64,000 nucleotides of DNA from Antilocapra americana (GCA_007570785.1 ML660774.1:11190476-11254475), one strand, 5' to 3'; shown: positions 32,970 to 46,111, counted from the first letter of the stretch. Translations and numbers: made by a program. Notes: generated by a model from the sequence alone, not told the origin.

Positions 32970-34300
32970 TCAAAACTTGAAAGAAACTCCAGAGAAATAC
33001 TGGAACTGTAATGGGTTGCTTCAGGCAACCCTAGACTTCTAGGGGTAATTTTATTTATTTATTTTGGCTTCTGCAGCTGGTTCTGTCTATTGAAAAGTTT
33101 GAGAAACATGAAGTTGCAATACTAGTTAAGGCCTGGAGAGAGAGGCTAAGCAAATTGCCTCAAATCACACATTAATGCAACCAATATTGATTCAGCATCT
33201 GCTAACGTATTGTGCAAACACTAGAGCTAAAACAATGAGCAAAACACACAAGGCCACTGACCTTATAAAGTTTGTGTGCAAGTAGGGGTGAGAGGTGGGG
33301 AGTTGCTAAGTTAATATTCAATATGTGTAACCCATATAAACCAGACACCTTCTTGGTTAGTCCAGCGGAACATATTAAATAAAAGCAACTCGAATCTTTA
33401 TTGCAGGCTCTGCAGAAATTACCTGAGGGTGAGTCCATTCTTATTGCACAATAAAATATCTTTTATTTCCTTTATCTTAACTTCTCAATGTGGCACCCAG
33501 CCAGTAGTAAGCTGATGAAACTGATTTTCCCAAAGTTCTTCCTGACTCTCAGCCTGAAGAACTCCTACCTCCTTGACCCCCCACCCTCTCTCTTTTTTCA
33601 TCTAGTCTAGCCTCAGTACAAATGAAGTTAGCTTCTGGCAAGAAATTTCCATGCTAATGGTAGAAAAAAAAAAAGTAAAATCTTATTAATAGATTTTTGT
33701 ACCTGTTTTGTTTTGGTTTTTTGTCTCACAGTGTGGTAAATGTTAGAGTGCAGAGTACTTGATCTAGGCTGGGGTATTAAGGAAGATTTCTCTGAGAAAG
33801 GGAACTATTAAGCTGAGATCCAACTGTTAAACAAGTGTTAACCAAGAAAAGAAGGTCTGACTGAAAAAAAAAAAGCACCACCTAAAAGTTCAGAATTATA
33901 TTTTTATTCAAAGACATTACTGAGGACTGTAGCCTGGGAAGGCAGCCTCTCATACAGATCTGAGGGTTTAATCAAAGAAATAAGGGAAGAGCTAGGATAT
34001 GTGGGAGCTTTCACTTAAAAAAAACAACAACAACAGAGAAAACAACAACAACAAAACCCCCCAAACTCCACAGCACACGTAATTGAATATCAAAAGATTA
34101 CTTCTAATCACCAAAATCCAGGCATCTCAAGTTAATGATTTTAGTGCTTTTCTATGTATAGGAAGATTCGAGGCTTGTTGGAATTATTTCTTTAACATGT
34201 GTCTTAACTATCTAGGACCAATAATCTGTTTTTCTTCACCCTGGATTCCCCTTGGGGCATACTGTGCAAAGTTGGTTTTCTAGTGCATAGAAAAGTTATA
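32970..34300. other. Unassigned intergenic sequence
   Basis: AT-rich sequence with small A-runs (33664-33675, 33864-33873, 34017-34057). A stretch at 33170-33260 looks like an old repeat, family unknown. No gene is seen. Confidence 0.45.
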
Positions 34301-34309
34301 TTTACACTA

Positions 34310-34372
34310 AAGCTCAGCTAGTAAAGAATTTGCCTGCAATGCAAGAGACCCCAGTTCGAGTCCAGTTTTCAT
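34310..34372 (+). mobile_element. Bov-tA head fragment
   Basis: The segment 'agctcagctagtaaagaatt' to 'gagaccccagttcgagtcca' is the tRNA-like head only, immediately followed by a complete SINE. Confidence 0.75.
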
Positions 34373-34585
34373 GGGCTTCCCTGGTAGCTCAGTCGGTAAA
34401 GAAACTGCCCCCAGTGCGGGAGAACTGGGTTTGATCCTTGGGTTGGGGAGAGCCCCTGGAGAAGAAAATGGCAACCCACTCCAGTATTCTTGACTGGAGA
34501 ATCCCATAGACAGAGGAGCCTGGTGGGCTCCAGTCCACAGGGTCGCAAAGAGTTGGACACAACTGAGTGACTAAGCACACATACC
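34373..34585 (+). mobile_element. Bov-tA SINE
   Basis: Full-length: 'gggcttccctggtagctcag', 'gaaaatggcaacccactcca', 'cacaactgagtgactaagca'. Confidence 0.88.
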
Positions 34586-35081
34586 CACAGACCTGAGAGA
34601 TTTGGAGAGAACTTCTTAGTATACGTCTATTGAACTGAGATAGGGTAAGAGGAGATGGAAAGAAGAGTGAAAATTCAGAAGCTATTTGGTAAGAAATGGT
34701 CAGAACTTAGTGCTTTCTTGGATATCGGTGCTGAAGGAAAGTGAGGTCAAGCATAAGGCCCAAGCTTTGGGCTTAAGCAACTGAGTGGATGAGAATGATG
34801 GACTTTGAGACAGGAAATATCAGAAGATCAGATTTTGTGGAGGAATTTTGAAGGCTAAAATGGCTTAAAAATGAGACGGTGGGGGGGGGGTGGAGAATAC
34901 TGATTTTTGCCAGCTTATTAATGAGCATTTGGGTTATTTTCAGTTTTTGATGCCTGTGAATGTTCTCGTTCATGCATTTTGGTGGATGTATGTTTTCTTT
35001 CCTCTTTGGTAAATGTTTATGAATAAAATTTGAGTCATAAGGTATGTATGTTTATAAGAAATTGTCAAATGAATGTGGTTG

Positions 35082-35433
35082 GTCGCTGCTGTTGTTGAGT
35101 TGCTCAGTTGTGTCTAACTCTTTTTGACCCCGTGGACTGTAGCACATGAGGCTTCCTTGTCCTTCACCCTCTCCTGGAGCTTGCTCAAACTCATGTGCAT
35201 TAAGTCAGTGATGCCATCCAACCATCTCATCCTCTGTTGCCCCCTTCTCTTGCTCTCAATCTTTCCCAACATCAGGGTCTTTTCCAATGAGTCTGCTCTT
35301 CACATCAGGTGGCCAAAGTATTAGAGCTTCTTAAGCTTCAGTATCAGTCCTTCCATGAATATTTAGGGTTGATTTCCTTTTGGACTGGATTGACTGGTTT
35401 GATCTCCTTGCTGTCCAAGGGACTCTCAAGAGG
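35082..35433 (-). mobile_element. BovB 3' fragment, reverse, with perfect 11-bp TSD
   Basis: BovB 3' end: 'gttgctcagttgtgtctaac', 'ccatctcatcctctgttgcc', 'tgctgtccaagggactctca'. The direct repeat GAATGTGGTTG lies at 35071-35081 and 35434-35444. Confidence 0.92.
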
Positions 35434-35589
35434 GAATGTGGTTGTACTAATTTTGCATCTCATCAGCAATGTATGGGAGTTTCACTTCTTCCACCTCTTG
35501 GCCTATATTTGGTATTTTCAGTATATTTAATTTTAGCCATTCTAGTTGAGTTGAGTATGGAACAGTATCTCATCATAGTTTGTATTTTT

Positions 35590-35705
35590 TGCTATTTATT
35601 TTTTGGCACCCTTGTGAAATATGAGTTCCCTGACCAGGGATCAAACCTGAGCCCACAACAGTGAAAGTTCTGAGTCATGAGCCCTAACCACTGGCCTGGA
35701 GGGAA
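35590..35705 (-). mobile_element. tRNA-Glu-type SINE, reverse, inside L1
   Basis: 'gagttccctgaccagggatc' with 'ccctaaccactggcctggag'. The head is partly lost. Confidence 0.72.
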
Positions 35706-36739
35706 TTCTTTCAATGTAGTTTTAATTTGTGTTTCCCTGATTACTAACAATACTGAGTTCTTTATTGTGTTAGATTGTATTAGATGTTCATTAAGTTTCT
35801 TTGGCTGTGTGTCTCAATTTTTTTTAAATCTCCTTTTCTTTTGGAATTGGGCTCTTTTATTATTGAGATACAGCAGTTATTTTTCTATTCTGGACACAAG
35901 TCCATCTTCCAGTCTGTGGCTTCCTATTCACTCTCTTAACTGACTTTTAAAAAGAAGATTTTTTAATTTTGAGAAAGCTTAATTTGTTAATTTTTTTCTT
36001 CTATGATTGTTTCTTTCTTCCAAGAAATCTTTGCCTTTTCCTAGGTTGTGCCAATATACTGATGTTTTTCCTTTTGATTCTTTATAGTTGTATCCTTTAT
36101 GTTTAGGTCTATGATTTATCTTGAATTAAAGAGGTAAAGGTCATATTTCTTTTGTTTTCATGTGAATATCCAGTTTTCCAGCATAATTTATTAAAGACTT
36201 TCTTTCCTCATTGAATTGCTTTGGTACCTTTGTTACCTTCATTTGAAATCTGGAACTGAGATAACTCCAGCTCTGTCGTTTTATCTTAGGTTTGCTTTTA
36301 TTTTTCCAGGTCTTTCCTGGTTCCACAAAAATTTTAGGATTGTTTCCTCTATTTCTGTGAGTTGACATTTTTATCCAAAATGAAATAAACATATAGGTGT
36401 TGGCCTATTTCTGCTCTTCATTCTGTTCCACTGATCTACGTGTCTCTTCTTTTGCCAGTATTATACATCTTGATTACTATAACTTTATATTTTAGGTCAG
36501 GAACCACATTTTATAATTTTCTCATACTCTATACAGTGGATCTTATAGATCCACTTGTATACTCTTATACAACAAGAGTAGCTGCACATGGTAAAGCATA
36601 TAGAGAACACAGCATCCATTTAGTAAATATCTTTGGATTAGCTATAATAAACAGAAAATGACACACCTTGAATTTATACAGTGTTTTATATCAATTATAT
36701 CTCAATAAAGCTGGGGAAAGAAAAGAAAATGATTATTAA

Positions 36740-39060
36740 TACATACATTCATGTATTTTTTCCACTATAACTGGCCCCTCAAATATTTACCACAGCAAAT
36801 ATGTACTGAACATAAAACTATTTTATTTAAATCCACTTTATGGAAGATAACACATCATACACTCAAACCAAAGCGGGGTCTCATAAGAACCTGGATAAAT
36901 ATGTGAAAAGTATCTTGTAAAAAAAAACACTGACACTTCATGAAAAGATTCTATAAATCACAAGCTCACGTTTAAGCCAGTTATAAGTATGTCTTGATAA
37001 AGGGCCTTCTTAGTTAAATAAAACTATTGAGTTCTTCCCCACAGAAGTCAAAAATATACCTGAAGCCCGTAACTTCAGCCTTCCTAAAGGCTCTGTTTGT
37101 TCAACTTCCTTTGAAGACAGTTGAAATCATGTCTGGAAGCATGCAAAGTGACCCTGTTTCCTCTAAAACTCTGGTAAGCAGATAGAGTTCATTTACAGTT
37201 GAGTACCATTTAAGGTCTTCACTGATAATGAGAGTACAGACTAGATGGAAAAAATAAGGATCTAAGTTCTAAGATTTCATTTTTGAAGTAGGAAGAAAGA
37301 AGTATATTTGCCAATCATGGAGTAAACCTAAATATATTTCAAAACTATTGAACCTACTGAAACCTTTTCCTAAAGACAACCCAGGCAGGAATCAATATAA
37401 AGCAGTAAAGTGACTGCTTTGTCTGCTTTCCAAAAAGCATGGCAGAAAATGAATATTTAATGATAGACAAGTCAATATGCTGATGGAAGGAATAATGGCT
37501 TGGATAGAAGGATACTGTTACTCTGGAGGATCAAGTGAATTCCAATTAGTCTAATGATGAAAATTTTAAGTCTTTGCTTTATGGCATTTGTCTTAAAATA
37601 TCATTCATAGGTCTGTTATAAATCCTACTTTCATGGGCCACAGAGCTTTACCACATGCATGCAGATAATTCATCCTTATAATTACCCACAAAGGGTCCTT
37701 GAAACTAAAATTGAATTTACCTACTTCTTTTCCTTGGCTTAGCATTTCTACCTGGGGTACAAAACAGAAGACATATCAACGGTCCACAATGTTTTTAAAA
37801 GCCTTTTCAAAGATCTCCCAGTTTCAAGTTCACCTTGGTCTCTGAAAGATAAAGAATAATTCCATCAAGCAGCGACAAAGAAGTCTAACAGGTCAGGCTT
37901 ACCTGGAAAGAGTCAACCTACAAGTCTGCAATCAAACTAGCTGGGAAGATTTCCCCCTTTGAAAGCAATGAATTTGTCGTGGTTATTGACTTATACAATC
38001 GTTGATTTCCTCGTATAGTTTGGGGAGAAATCTATAATCAGATAATTGAACTTTATATTTTGTTGCATGAAAATTAAAAGTTTTAAAAGCGTACTCAATT
38101 ACTCTTTTATTCTTGATAACAACCTTCATTTCTCTAGGGATTAGAAGAACATGTTCTCTCCACATCTGGGATAAATAAGTTATTCTTCAGTTTTTAAAAA
38201 ATTCTTTGACTTTTTGATACCACTGGAATTTATTGTGATGTTTGGTTCTCCTGTGTTTATTTAAGTTGATTCTTTCCAAGTGATTAGCCAGCTATCTGAA
38301 AGACAATGAATTAAGTGGTTGTCCCTTGCCCTATATTTGTTTTATCTCTATTATAGGTCAGGCTTATACTTCAAACTCCAATAACTCAATACCGTATGAT
38401 TTTGACCATTGTCACAGTGAGTTTAGTTTTCCTAATCTGCTAGGCTGAATCTACCCTTATTACCTATGAAAATGTTTTGATGTTGTTGTTCATTTATTTT
38501 TCACTACTAGTTCTTGCAGGAATTTTACTTGTACTGCAATAAATTTATATATTAAAATAAAAAATATTGATGTCTTTAGTTTCTCTGAAAAACACATGCC
38601 CAATTCTTTAGTTATGTTATTTTTCCCCCTTAGGATTTAACCATAAAAAGCATGTTTTCATTAAATTTACTTTCAGATACTTAATGCATTTGTTGATATG
38701 ATGAATTCTGCTTTCTAGTTGTCTATAAGAACTAATTTTTATTTTACTCCATTGAAATTTTCAGCATGCAACCAAATAATATGCAAATGTAAATTTGCTT
38801 AAACTCTATTTAGTGATGTGGTAACAGAATTACCTCATTATGTTTCTGTAAGTAAACTAACTACTGTGTGATCTGAATCTAGTGTTTCTCACTAAGAGAT
38901 CCTTAACAACAGATTATACAATTGTTCCTTATTCTTTTCATTTAAAACTTACCTTTAGTTTTAATGTTACGTATTATTTTTGAGCTATACATCTGGTGTT
39001 GGAACACAACAGTAAATCTAATGAAGAACTATGAAGCGTTTCGTGCTTGGAGGTCAAAAT
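36740..39060. other. Repeat-poor intergenic stretch
   Basis: About 2.3 kb of AT-rich sequence in which I recognise no SINE, LINE or gene. It could hold regulatory sequence for either neighbouring gene, but nothing in the sequence proves that. Confidence 0.45.
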
Positions 39061-39069
39061 GACCTGGAT

Positions 39070-39245
39070 TTCCATCCTATGTCCTGTTAATTATCAGCTG
39101 TGTGACACTGGGCAGTATTTCTAGCCAGACTGGGTTTCAATTTTTAATTTATAAAATGGATAAAATAATACTTAATAGGGTTGTTTTGAGTAATTAAACA
39201 ACACATGTAAAATATATAATGCTTATACTAGTGCATGGCACACAT
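39070..39245 (+). mobile_element. MIR SINE
   Basis: 'tcagctgtgtgacactgggc', 'tttataaaatggataaaata', 'agggttgttttgagtaatta', 'tagtgcatggcacacatc'. Confidence 0.8.
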
Positions 39246-40247
39246 CAAGGTTTGATATTATTATTTTTATAATCATAGTTAATTTTAATGGCGGAATTTT
39301 AACCAAAAAACTCTTGAATCTATGCTCCCTATCAAGCTACAATTTTGCTGCTGTTTAACATTTCAAGGCTATGCTTCTATATTTTCTTTTGACATTTTTG
39401 TATTGAAGTATAGGTGATTTGCAGTGTTGTGCCAATGTTTCTATATTTTCTGAATTGCCTGCTTTGATAGGAACATCTCTGTTATTAAATCCACTCCTTT
39501 TACATCTTAGTAAAGATATTTTCCTGTGCTTTTTAAGTTTAGCTATGTCATCTTTTGCCTTTAAAAGATATTCATAACCTTACTTTAAGATTCCAACCAA
39601 GTTTGACTGAAACTAAAGGACCTCACAAGGTTCTCTAATGCTGAGGCAGCTATCCATACTCTCTCGCATTTTAATCAATTTCTATTCCTTCAGAGAGATT
39701 AAATTTCTCATAATTACAAGTGAAGTGAACATAGGGCTTATGCAGACCTGGGTTTAAATTCTATTTCAGAAAATTGTGGTGACGATTAGATTACTGCAAA
39801 TGGAAATAACAAGATATGGAAACTCCTAGCAAAATATTGAGCACATAGTCGACTTCATGTAAAAGCTGGTTGCCTTCTGCTGTGTTCTTTTTTCTTTTCT
39901 CTATGGATCTCTTTAAGCATCCACAGGAGGCTTCTGTCAACCTGTGTGAACATTTCATTCTCTGTGCTGTCAAGAAGTGCCCACCAAACAGGTTTTGTGG
40001 TGACCAAAATTTTCCATCTGATAGTCACTGTGTCTGGAAGATGGAGGGTCACCAATATCTCCGTGAAACAGAGGACCACAGCACTGTATTACACACATCA
40101 TGAAATGATTGTCACAATAAGTTAGTTAACATCTCACATAAATACAAAAGAAAAATACTATTTTCCCTTGTAATGAGAACTCAGGATGTACCTTTTATAT
40201 ATAACACGCAGCAGTGTTAATTATATTTATCATGTTGGCCATTACAA
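39246..40247. other. Intergenic, mostly unassigned
   Basis: Contains a short reverse L1 end at about 39385-39430 ('tattgaagtataggtgattt'). The rest has no repeat or gene that I can name. Confidence 0.5.
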
Positions 40248-40350
40248 TCCTTGTTGTTGTTCAGGAGCTAAGTCGTGTCTGACTCTGCAACTCCATGGAC
40301 CGCAGCACACCAAGCTTCCCTGTCCCTCATTATCTCCTGGAGTTTGTACT
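40248..40350 (-). mobile_element. BovB 3' end fragment, reverse
   Basis: 'ttgttgttgttcaggagcta', 'ccatggaccgcagcacacca', 'cattatctcctggagtttg'. Confidence 0.8.
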
Positions 40351-40595
40351 TTTGATCATCTTCATCCAGTTCCTACTCCCCCCTCTACTTCCTAAGTTAA
40401 GCAGTGACTTCATAGGATGTGTATTTTATAAAATTTATTAGGTTACGAATTTGTTTCATGAAGTTTTGTGTCTGTTATGTTTTAAAATTAGACTGTGGTG
40501 TAACAAAAAATGTGTTAGGTCTTTGTTCCAGTTAAAGGCACAAAGATCCTAAAACCCTTGGAATGTCTCCAATGATAAGTATATCTTTCCTCATT

Positions 40596-40793
40596 GGTGG
40601 CTTCCCTGGTGGCCCAGATGGTAAAGCATCTGTCTGCAATGCAGGAGACCTGGGTTCAATCCCTGGGTTGGGAAGATCCCCTGGAGAAGGAAATGGCAGC
40701 TCACTCAAGTACTCTTGCCTGGAAAATCCCACAGTCAGAGGAGCCTGGGTCGCAAAGAGTTGGACAGGACTGAGCAATTTCACTTCACTTCAC
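40596..40793 (+). mobile_element. Bov-tA SINE with 9-bp TSD
   Basis: Complete SINE with tail TTCACTTCACTTCAC. The direct repeat TTCCTCATT lies at 40587-40595 and 40794-40802. Confidence 0.9.
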
Positions 40794-40851
40794 TTCCTCA
40801 TTCACAAGACGCCGCTTTTGAGCACACTTGAGTTTATGCTTCCTTGAGTTG

Positions 40852-41050
40852 GGGCTTCCCTGGTGGCTCAGACAGTAAAGAATCTATCTACAGTGCAGGA
40901 GACCTGGGTTTGATCCCTAGGTTGGGAAGATCCCCTGGAAAAGGGAATGGCAACCCACTCCAGTATTCTAGCCTGGAGAATTCCATGGACGGAGGCACCT
41001 GGTGGGCAGTCCATGGGGTCACAAAGAGTTGGACATAACTGAGCAACTAA
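40852..41050 (+). mobile_element. Bov-tA SINE
   Basis: A second full-length Bov-tA in the same orientation, 58 bp after the first: 'tggggcttccctggtggctc' to 'aactgagcaactaacactt'. Confidence 0.9.
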
Positions 41051-41214
41051 CACTTCATTTAACTTAGAGTGGGATTCCTATGTAACCTCAGGATGGGATT
41101 GGTCATTAGAAAGACCTGGTGTTTAGAGGGTTGGAACTTTCAGCCCCACCACCGACCTCTGGAAGGAGAAAGGTGAGGGTGCTTCAGATTGAGCTCTATA
41201 AAAATTCTTGAATA

Positions 41215-41394
41215 GGGACTTCCCTGGTGGTCCAGTGGTTAAGACTTGGCCTTCCAATACAGGGGGTGCAGGTTCGATCCCTAGTCAGGGAACTAAGATC
41301 CCACGTGCCTTCTGGCCAAAAAATCAAAACGTGAAACAGAAGCAGTATTGTAACAAATTCAATAAAGACTTTAAAAATGGTCCACATTAAAAAA
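41215..41394 (+). mobile_element. tRNA-Glu SINE (SINE2-1_BT type) with 15-bp TSD
   Basis: Head 'gggacttccctggtggtcca', with the characteristic tail 'aattcaataaagactttaaa' and 'aatggtccacatt' before poly(A). The direct repeat AAAAATTCTTGAATA lies at 41200-41214 and 41395-41409. It looks young. Confidence 0.93.
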
Positions 41395-41683
41395 AAAAAT
41401 TCTTGAATAAGCCTTGATGAGCTTTGAGGTCGGTGAATGCATCCAGGCACTGGAAAGGCAGTGCACCCACTTCCACGGGGGCAGAAGCACTGATGCTCTG
41501 GGCCCTTCTACATCTCACTCCTTGTACCTCTTCATCTGTCTGTCCTTTTAATAATGTCCTTTGTGATAAACCGATAAACATAAATGAATGTTCTCTGAGT
41601 TCTGTGAACCTCTCTAGCAAATTAATCAGACCTAAGAAGAGAGTCAAGGGAACCTCCAATTTATAGCCCGTTGGCCAGAAACA

Positions 41684-41900
41684 CGGCTTCCCAAGTGGCA
41701 CATTGGTAAAGAATCCACTTGCCAATGAAGGAGATGCAGGAGACATGGTTTGATCCCTGGGTCTGGAAGGGAGGAGGAAATGGCAACCCACTCCAGCATT
41801 CTTGTCTGGGAAATTCCATGGACAGAGGAGGCTGGTGGGCTACAGTCCATAGGTTAGCCAAGAGTGGGACACGACTGAGCATGAACACACACACACACAT
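41684..41900 (+). mobile_element. Bov-tA SINE
   Basis: 'cggcttcccaagtggcacat', 'aggaaatggcaacccactcc', ending in an ACACACACACAC tail at 41887-41900. The central block carries a small deletion. Confidence 0.86.
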
Positions 41901-42358
41901 AGGGTCAGAAGCTCAGGTAACACCCTGGACTTGGGTGTGTCATCTGAAGTGGAGAGGTCTTGTGAGACGGAGCCCTTATCCTGTGGGATCTGATGCTATC
42001 AAAGAAGTGAGTTAAATTTGTAAGGCAACCTGTCAGTGTTGCCTGAGAGTTGATTCGTGTGTGTTGGGAAAAAACACATTGAAGAAGTTTAAAAGTTAGT
42101 TTAGTTAAAGAAGTTTAAAAATTCTATCCATATCTTTCTGGAGAGTAGATAAATTAATTAAATTTATAGATAGAAGTTCAATTAATATTTAAAGGGTTGC
42201 ATCCAGGTACATTCATTTTAATGGAAACCTGTTGGAGTTTACCTAGAATGCCGAACTATGAAAAGAGGCGACTTTGGGTATTTACACTAAAAGTGGCACT
42301 CACTTTTGCCTTTTAACTTGTTACCAGTGGAAAAGTCTTCTTCATTAAAGACTGCTTA

Positions 42359-42500
42359 GGGAATTCCCTGGCAGTAAGGTGGTTAGGACTCAGCCCTTTC
42401 ACTGCTGAGAGCCTGATTTCAATCCCTGGTTGGGGAACTCAGATTCCACAAGCTGTGCAGCATGATGAAAAAAAATTTTAATAAATAAATAAAAGCTCTT
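42359..42500 (+). mobile_element. tRNA-Glu-derived SINE
   Basis: 'gggaattccctggcagtaag', 'caatccctggttggggaact', tail AATAAATAAATAAAA. Confidence 0.84.
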
Positions 42501-42504
42501 AAGA

Positions 42505-43070
42505 AGAATGAGATTGTTTCTTATCCCCAGAGGGTATATGGTGGGGTGTGGGAAGAAAATATGAGAACTTTAATCTAGTTATCTATTTTAAATCTTATCC
42601 ATTTCAATTTTTGTGTGTTGTTCATTATGTACATATCAGTACTCTGATGCTACATACAATGTGTAAGTAAACAAATGTTGGCATGTGCACTTAATTTTTT
42701 TTTTTATAGATGGGGTATATGGGGGAATGGTTTGGCGATCACTGGTCTGCTCACTTAAACAGTTCAGCTATGAAATGAAAGGCTAAGTGAGGAGGGATGT
42801 GGCAGGCCTGTGCAGACTGGAGGGGATGGTATTGGGGAAAGTAAGCCTTTTCTTAGCTCAAGTTCACAGACCAATGGGAAGGGGAATGAGTGATATCAGT
42901 AATTCCAAACATACTTTGTCCTCACAACAACTCCAGGAGATCTAAAGAAGTAATTTTATAGAAGAGACCGGTTTTAGGATTTAAACCTGTCAAATCAATT
43001 AAAACATATCTATTAATAGGTATCAAAACTAAGTCTTGTGTCCTTGATTTTGGAGTGATAATGTTTGATG
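42505..43070. other. Intergenic, mostly unassigned
   Basis: A diverged reverse MIR may lie at 42910-42990 ('tcctcacaacaactccagga'). Otherwise no feature is recognised. Confidence 0.4.
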
Positions 43071-43213
43071 GGTTTTTTTTTTTTTTTGGTCTTGTATTCT
43101 TTGTTTGGTCGAGCTGCACAGCATTTGGGATCTTAGTTCCCTAACCATGGATTGAACCCATGTCCCCTGCAGTGGAAGCAGAGTCTGAACCACTGGACCA
43201 CCAGGGAAGTCCC
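43071..43213 (-). mobile_element. tRNA-Glu-derived SINE, reverse
   Basis: A T-run (reversed poly(A) tail) at 43072-43087, 'agttccctaaccatggattg', head 'ggaccaccagggaagtccc'. Confidence 0.87.
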
Positions 43214-43287
43214 AATCATATTTTTTTGCGGATTTATTCTATTTAAAATTTGCAGACAATAAATTTTTTTTCCTGGATAAGATAACA

Positions 43288-43335
43288 AATATATATGTAT
43301 GTACATATACACATATGCATGTATGTATATGGTAA
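43288..43335. repeat. AT/GT alternating low-complexity tract
   Basis: Alternating purine-pyrimidine run (ATATATATGTATGTACATAT and more). It is a microsatellite-like tract. Confidence 0.85.
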
Positions 43336-43868
43336 TTGTGTTGTAAATTATGAAAAACTAACCATAATTTTTTAGATACTCAAAAAGAGATCAAAAGTAG
43401 ACTTATACAAACCAGATAAATCTTTGGTAGTGTTAAATTACCATCCTGGATTATCAATCTGGCTTCTCAATGTTCTAGAAACCCAGAGCTAAGATCGCCC
43501 TGATTTCTGGTAACTACTAGGCACGCTGACTTCATAGGGTTGTCACAGAGCACTGTGCAGTTTAGGCCCTTAGTGCGGGTCCTAATCACTGTATGAAGAG
43601 AATGAGAGAAGCATTTCCAGTGGCTCTTTCCTGAATTGCCAGTCTATGTTTAGAAGAGCAGTTCTATTTTGAGGAATGCTTATGTAACAGCATGAGAGCT
43701 AATTGCTGTTGTTGATTTAGTCTAGGGCTCTTCCTACACCATTATGATTTTGAGACATTTGTTAGAACACAGAACACTAGGCCTACTAGACTGCATATCC
43801 TATGCAAGGCCGGAGGATCTCCAGGTCAAGTACAGATCAGGAACTCAGATCCCAAACCAAAAGTTGCA

Positions 43869-44117
43869 AAAGTTCAGTTCAGTTCAGTCGCTCAGTCATG
43901 TCTGACTTTGTGACCCCATGGCCTGCAGCATGCCAGGCTTCCCTGTCCATCACCAACTCCCGGAGTTTACTCAAACTCATGTCCATCAAGTCGGTGATGC
44001 CATCCAGCCATCTAATCCTCTGTCGTCCCCTTCTCCTCCTGCCTTCAATCTTTCCCAGCATCAGGGTCTTTTCCAATGAGTCAGTTCTTTGCATCAGGTG
44101 GCCACAGTATTGAGCCA
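43869..44117 (-). mobile_element. BovB 3' fragment, reverse
   Basis: 'gttcagttcagttcagtcgc', 'catcaccaactcccggagtt', 'caggtggccacagtattgag'. It is close to the BovB consensus, so probably one of the younger copies. Confidence 0.9.
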
Positions 44118-45257
44118 AATATCAACCAGTAGATGAGGCCTGACACAGGGTGTGGGTTACCGTGCAGCAACACTGACCCATTGAACTCCGTGGTTTGCAC
44201 TCTTTTTTAGGAGATCACTGATCAAGGCCTGAGGGAAATGGAGGTGAGTTGGAAGGCGTCCTCCAGTTCTTTCAGGGCTTGCCTTTGGCAGGAGCATAAG
44301 GCCAGAGGCATAAATTTAAAGTGTATTCAAAAACTCTAAGTCAAGACTATGATAGTCTCAATGATATGGGATTTCAGAGCCACAAACTTGTTATTATATT
44401 TTTCAGGAAGCAATAAATAGTTTGCAATTGAAAAGACATCCACTTTTTAAGGAAAGACTGTCAGATCAGAGCAAAGGCTAACCAAGTCCAAGTGTGACAC
44501 AGCTATGATTCATTGTCAAGAGTGGATTACGCACAACAGTAGTTTCTTTAGTCATGACATTTAAAAGAGTGCAAGTAAACATTTTCAAAGTGGTTTCGTA
44601 ACAAAGTGGTGGTGCTATATATTTTTTAATTTTTTCCTAATATGAAGTGGTCAAAGGCACAATTACAGAACAACTTGTTTGTGCGTGAGCTAAAATAATT
44701 TTGGCATCATGCTATAAGAATGATTCCTTCTACAGAGTCTATAAATGGAATAAAAGGACTGTTGAAGATGTCTTCCATTTTATGAGAGGATGGAGACATT
44801 TCTTAGATGTTCTTAAGTCATTTTGATAAGAGAAAGCTATATTTCCTTATAACTGCCACGGCTCTGAACTCACAAGAAACTCTTTTCTTTCTTGAGATAC
44901 TTATTACTCTGCAGACTTCTACGCTAGAACATCCCTAATCTGATCTCACCCTTCTGGAACACAGAGAGGGGAGTTCACTTGAGTCTCCAAGCCCACTGAG
45001 AAGAATGGATAATTAGGAACCTAAGAATTATTTGTAAATAAATCAAGACCATTCACGGCTGTGATGATGTTTTCTTGCTCTGCAGTTATTGCTACAGTTG
45101 GTCAGTGTGCACATTTGACTTTGCATGTCTCATGATCTTGGGATACAAGTAACAAAAGTCATGTGGCAATTTGTAATGTACATCTATTAACAAAAATAGG
45201 AAAAGAGTCATCTACGGCATTACAAAATCCCAGCATTCTGGGTCTCTATCATATCTA
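44118..45257. other. Repeat-poor intergenic stretch
   Basis: About 1.1 kb with no recognisable repeat, RNA gene or exon. Open frames are short. Confidence 0.5.
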
Positions 45258-45470
45258 AGGGCTTCCCAGGTGGAGCTAGTGGTAAAGAATCCACCTGCAA
45301 TGTAGGAGACTTAGAGATGCAGATTTGATCCTTACATCAGGAAGATCCCCTGGAGAAGGAAATAGCAACCTAGTCCAGTATTCTTGCCTGGAGAATTCCA
45401 TGGACAGAGGAATGTGGCAGGCTACAGTCCACAGGGTCAGACATGACTAAAGCAACTGAGTATCACTTCT
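45258..45470 (+). mobile_element. Bov-tA SINE
   Basis: 'agggcttcccaggtggagct', 'gatcccctggagaaggaaat', 'aagcaactgagtatcacttc'. The head carries an extra segment near 45310. Confidence 0.85.
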
Positions 45471-46111
45471 AATAATTATCAGATAACTGGACGACTAGAA
45501 GATTTCTGGAATGTTGTATAAAGAAACATCTATCTCTAAGGTGAGGGATGTGTGGAGACATTAAAAATCTGACTGTGAGTATGTTTGATTTTCTGAAGAA
45601 TAGAGTAAGGTACTGCAGTCCAGTCACATCTGTTTCCAGTCAATCCTTGATCACACTTGGTTGTTACAAGGTTTGATTGACACTGACCTGGTGCCCGATT
45701 GGGTGAATACCTTTGTTGAGTTTCATTATAATACTTTGGGTTTTATTCAAAATGACTACAAAAATAACCATATAAAAGGTTCTTAGAGTATTATCAACAA
45801 TATATTATTGTTTTCCATTCAGTAGTCTTGACTGGAAATGTGAGTGAAAAATTTTTTTCTTTGAATTCAGTGCTAGGAAACTCAGTGTTTCCACTGAGGA
45901 ACTATCAGCCCCTTTTGAAAAATGGCTGTTGGGAAACTGGTTGGGGCACTTGGCTACCAAGAAGCTCACTGGTTTAATTTGTTACTCAGTAGTATGTTTA
46001 CTCTTAGCTGTTTGCTTTTCCCTGGATTCTATTTTATATTTGTAAATGTTTGTTTTAAAATTTTACTGTGCCTGTCTGTATGAGTTGTTGAGATCTCTTG
46101 TTCAATGAAGT

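Larger units (their letters stand above)
34920..36400 (-). mobile_element. Old L1, reverse, interrupted by BovB and a SINE
   Basis: L1 sequence runs through three blocks: about 34920-35081, 35434-35584 and 35706-36400. Recognisable pieces are 'tttgcatctcatcagcaatg', 'aatttgtgtttccctgatta' and 'catgtgaatatccagttttc'. The continuity across the BovB insertion supports the nesting order: L1 first, BovB and SINE later. Confidence 0.72.
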
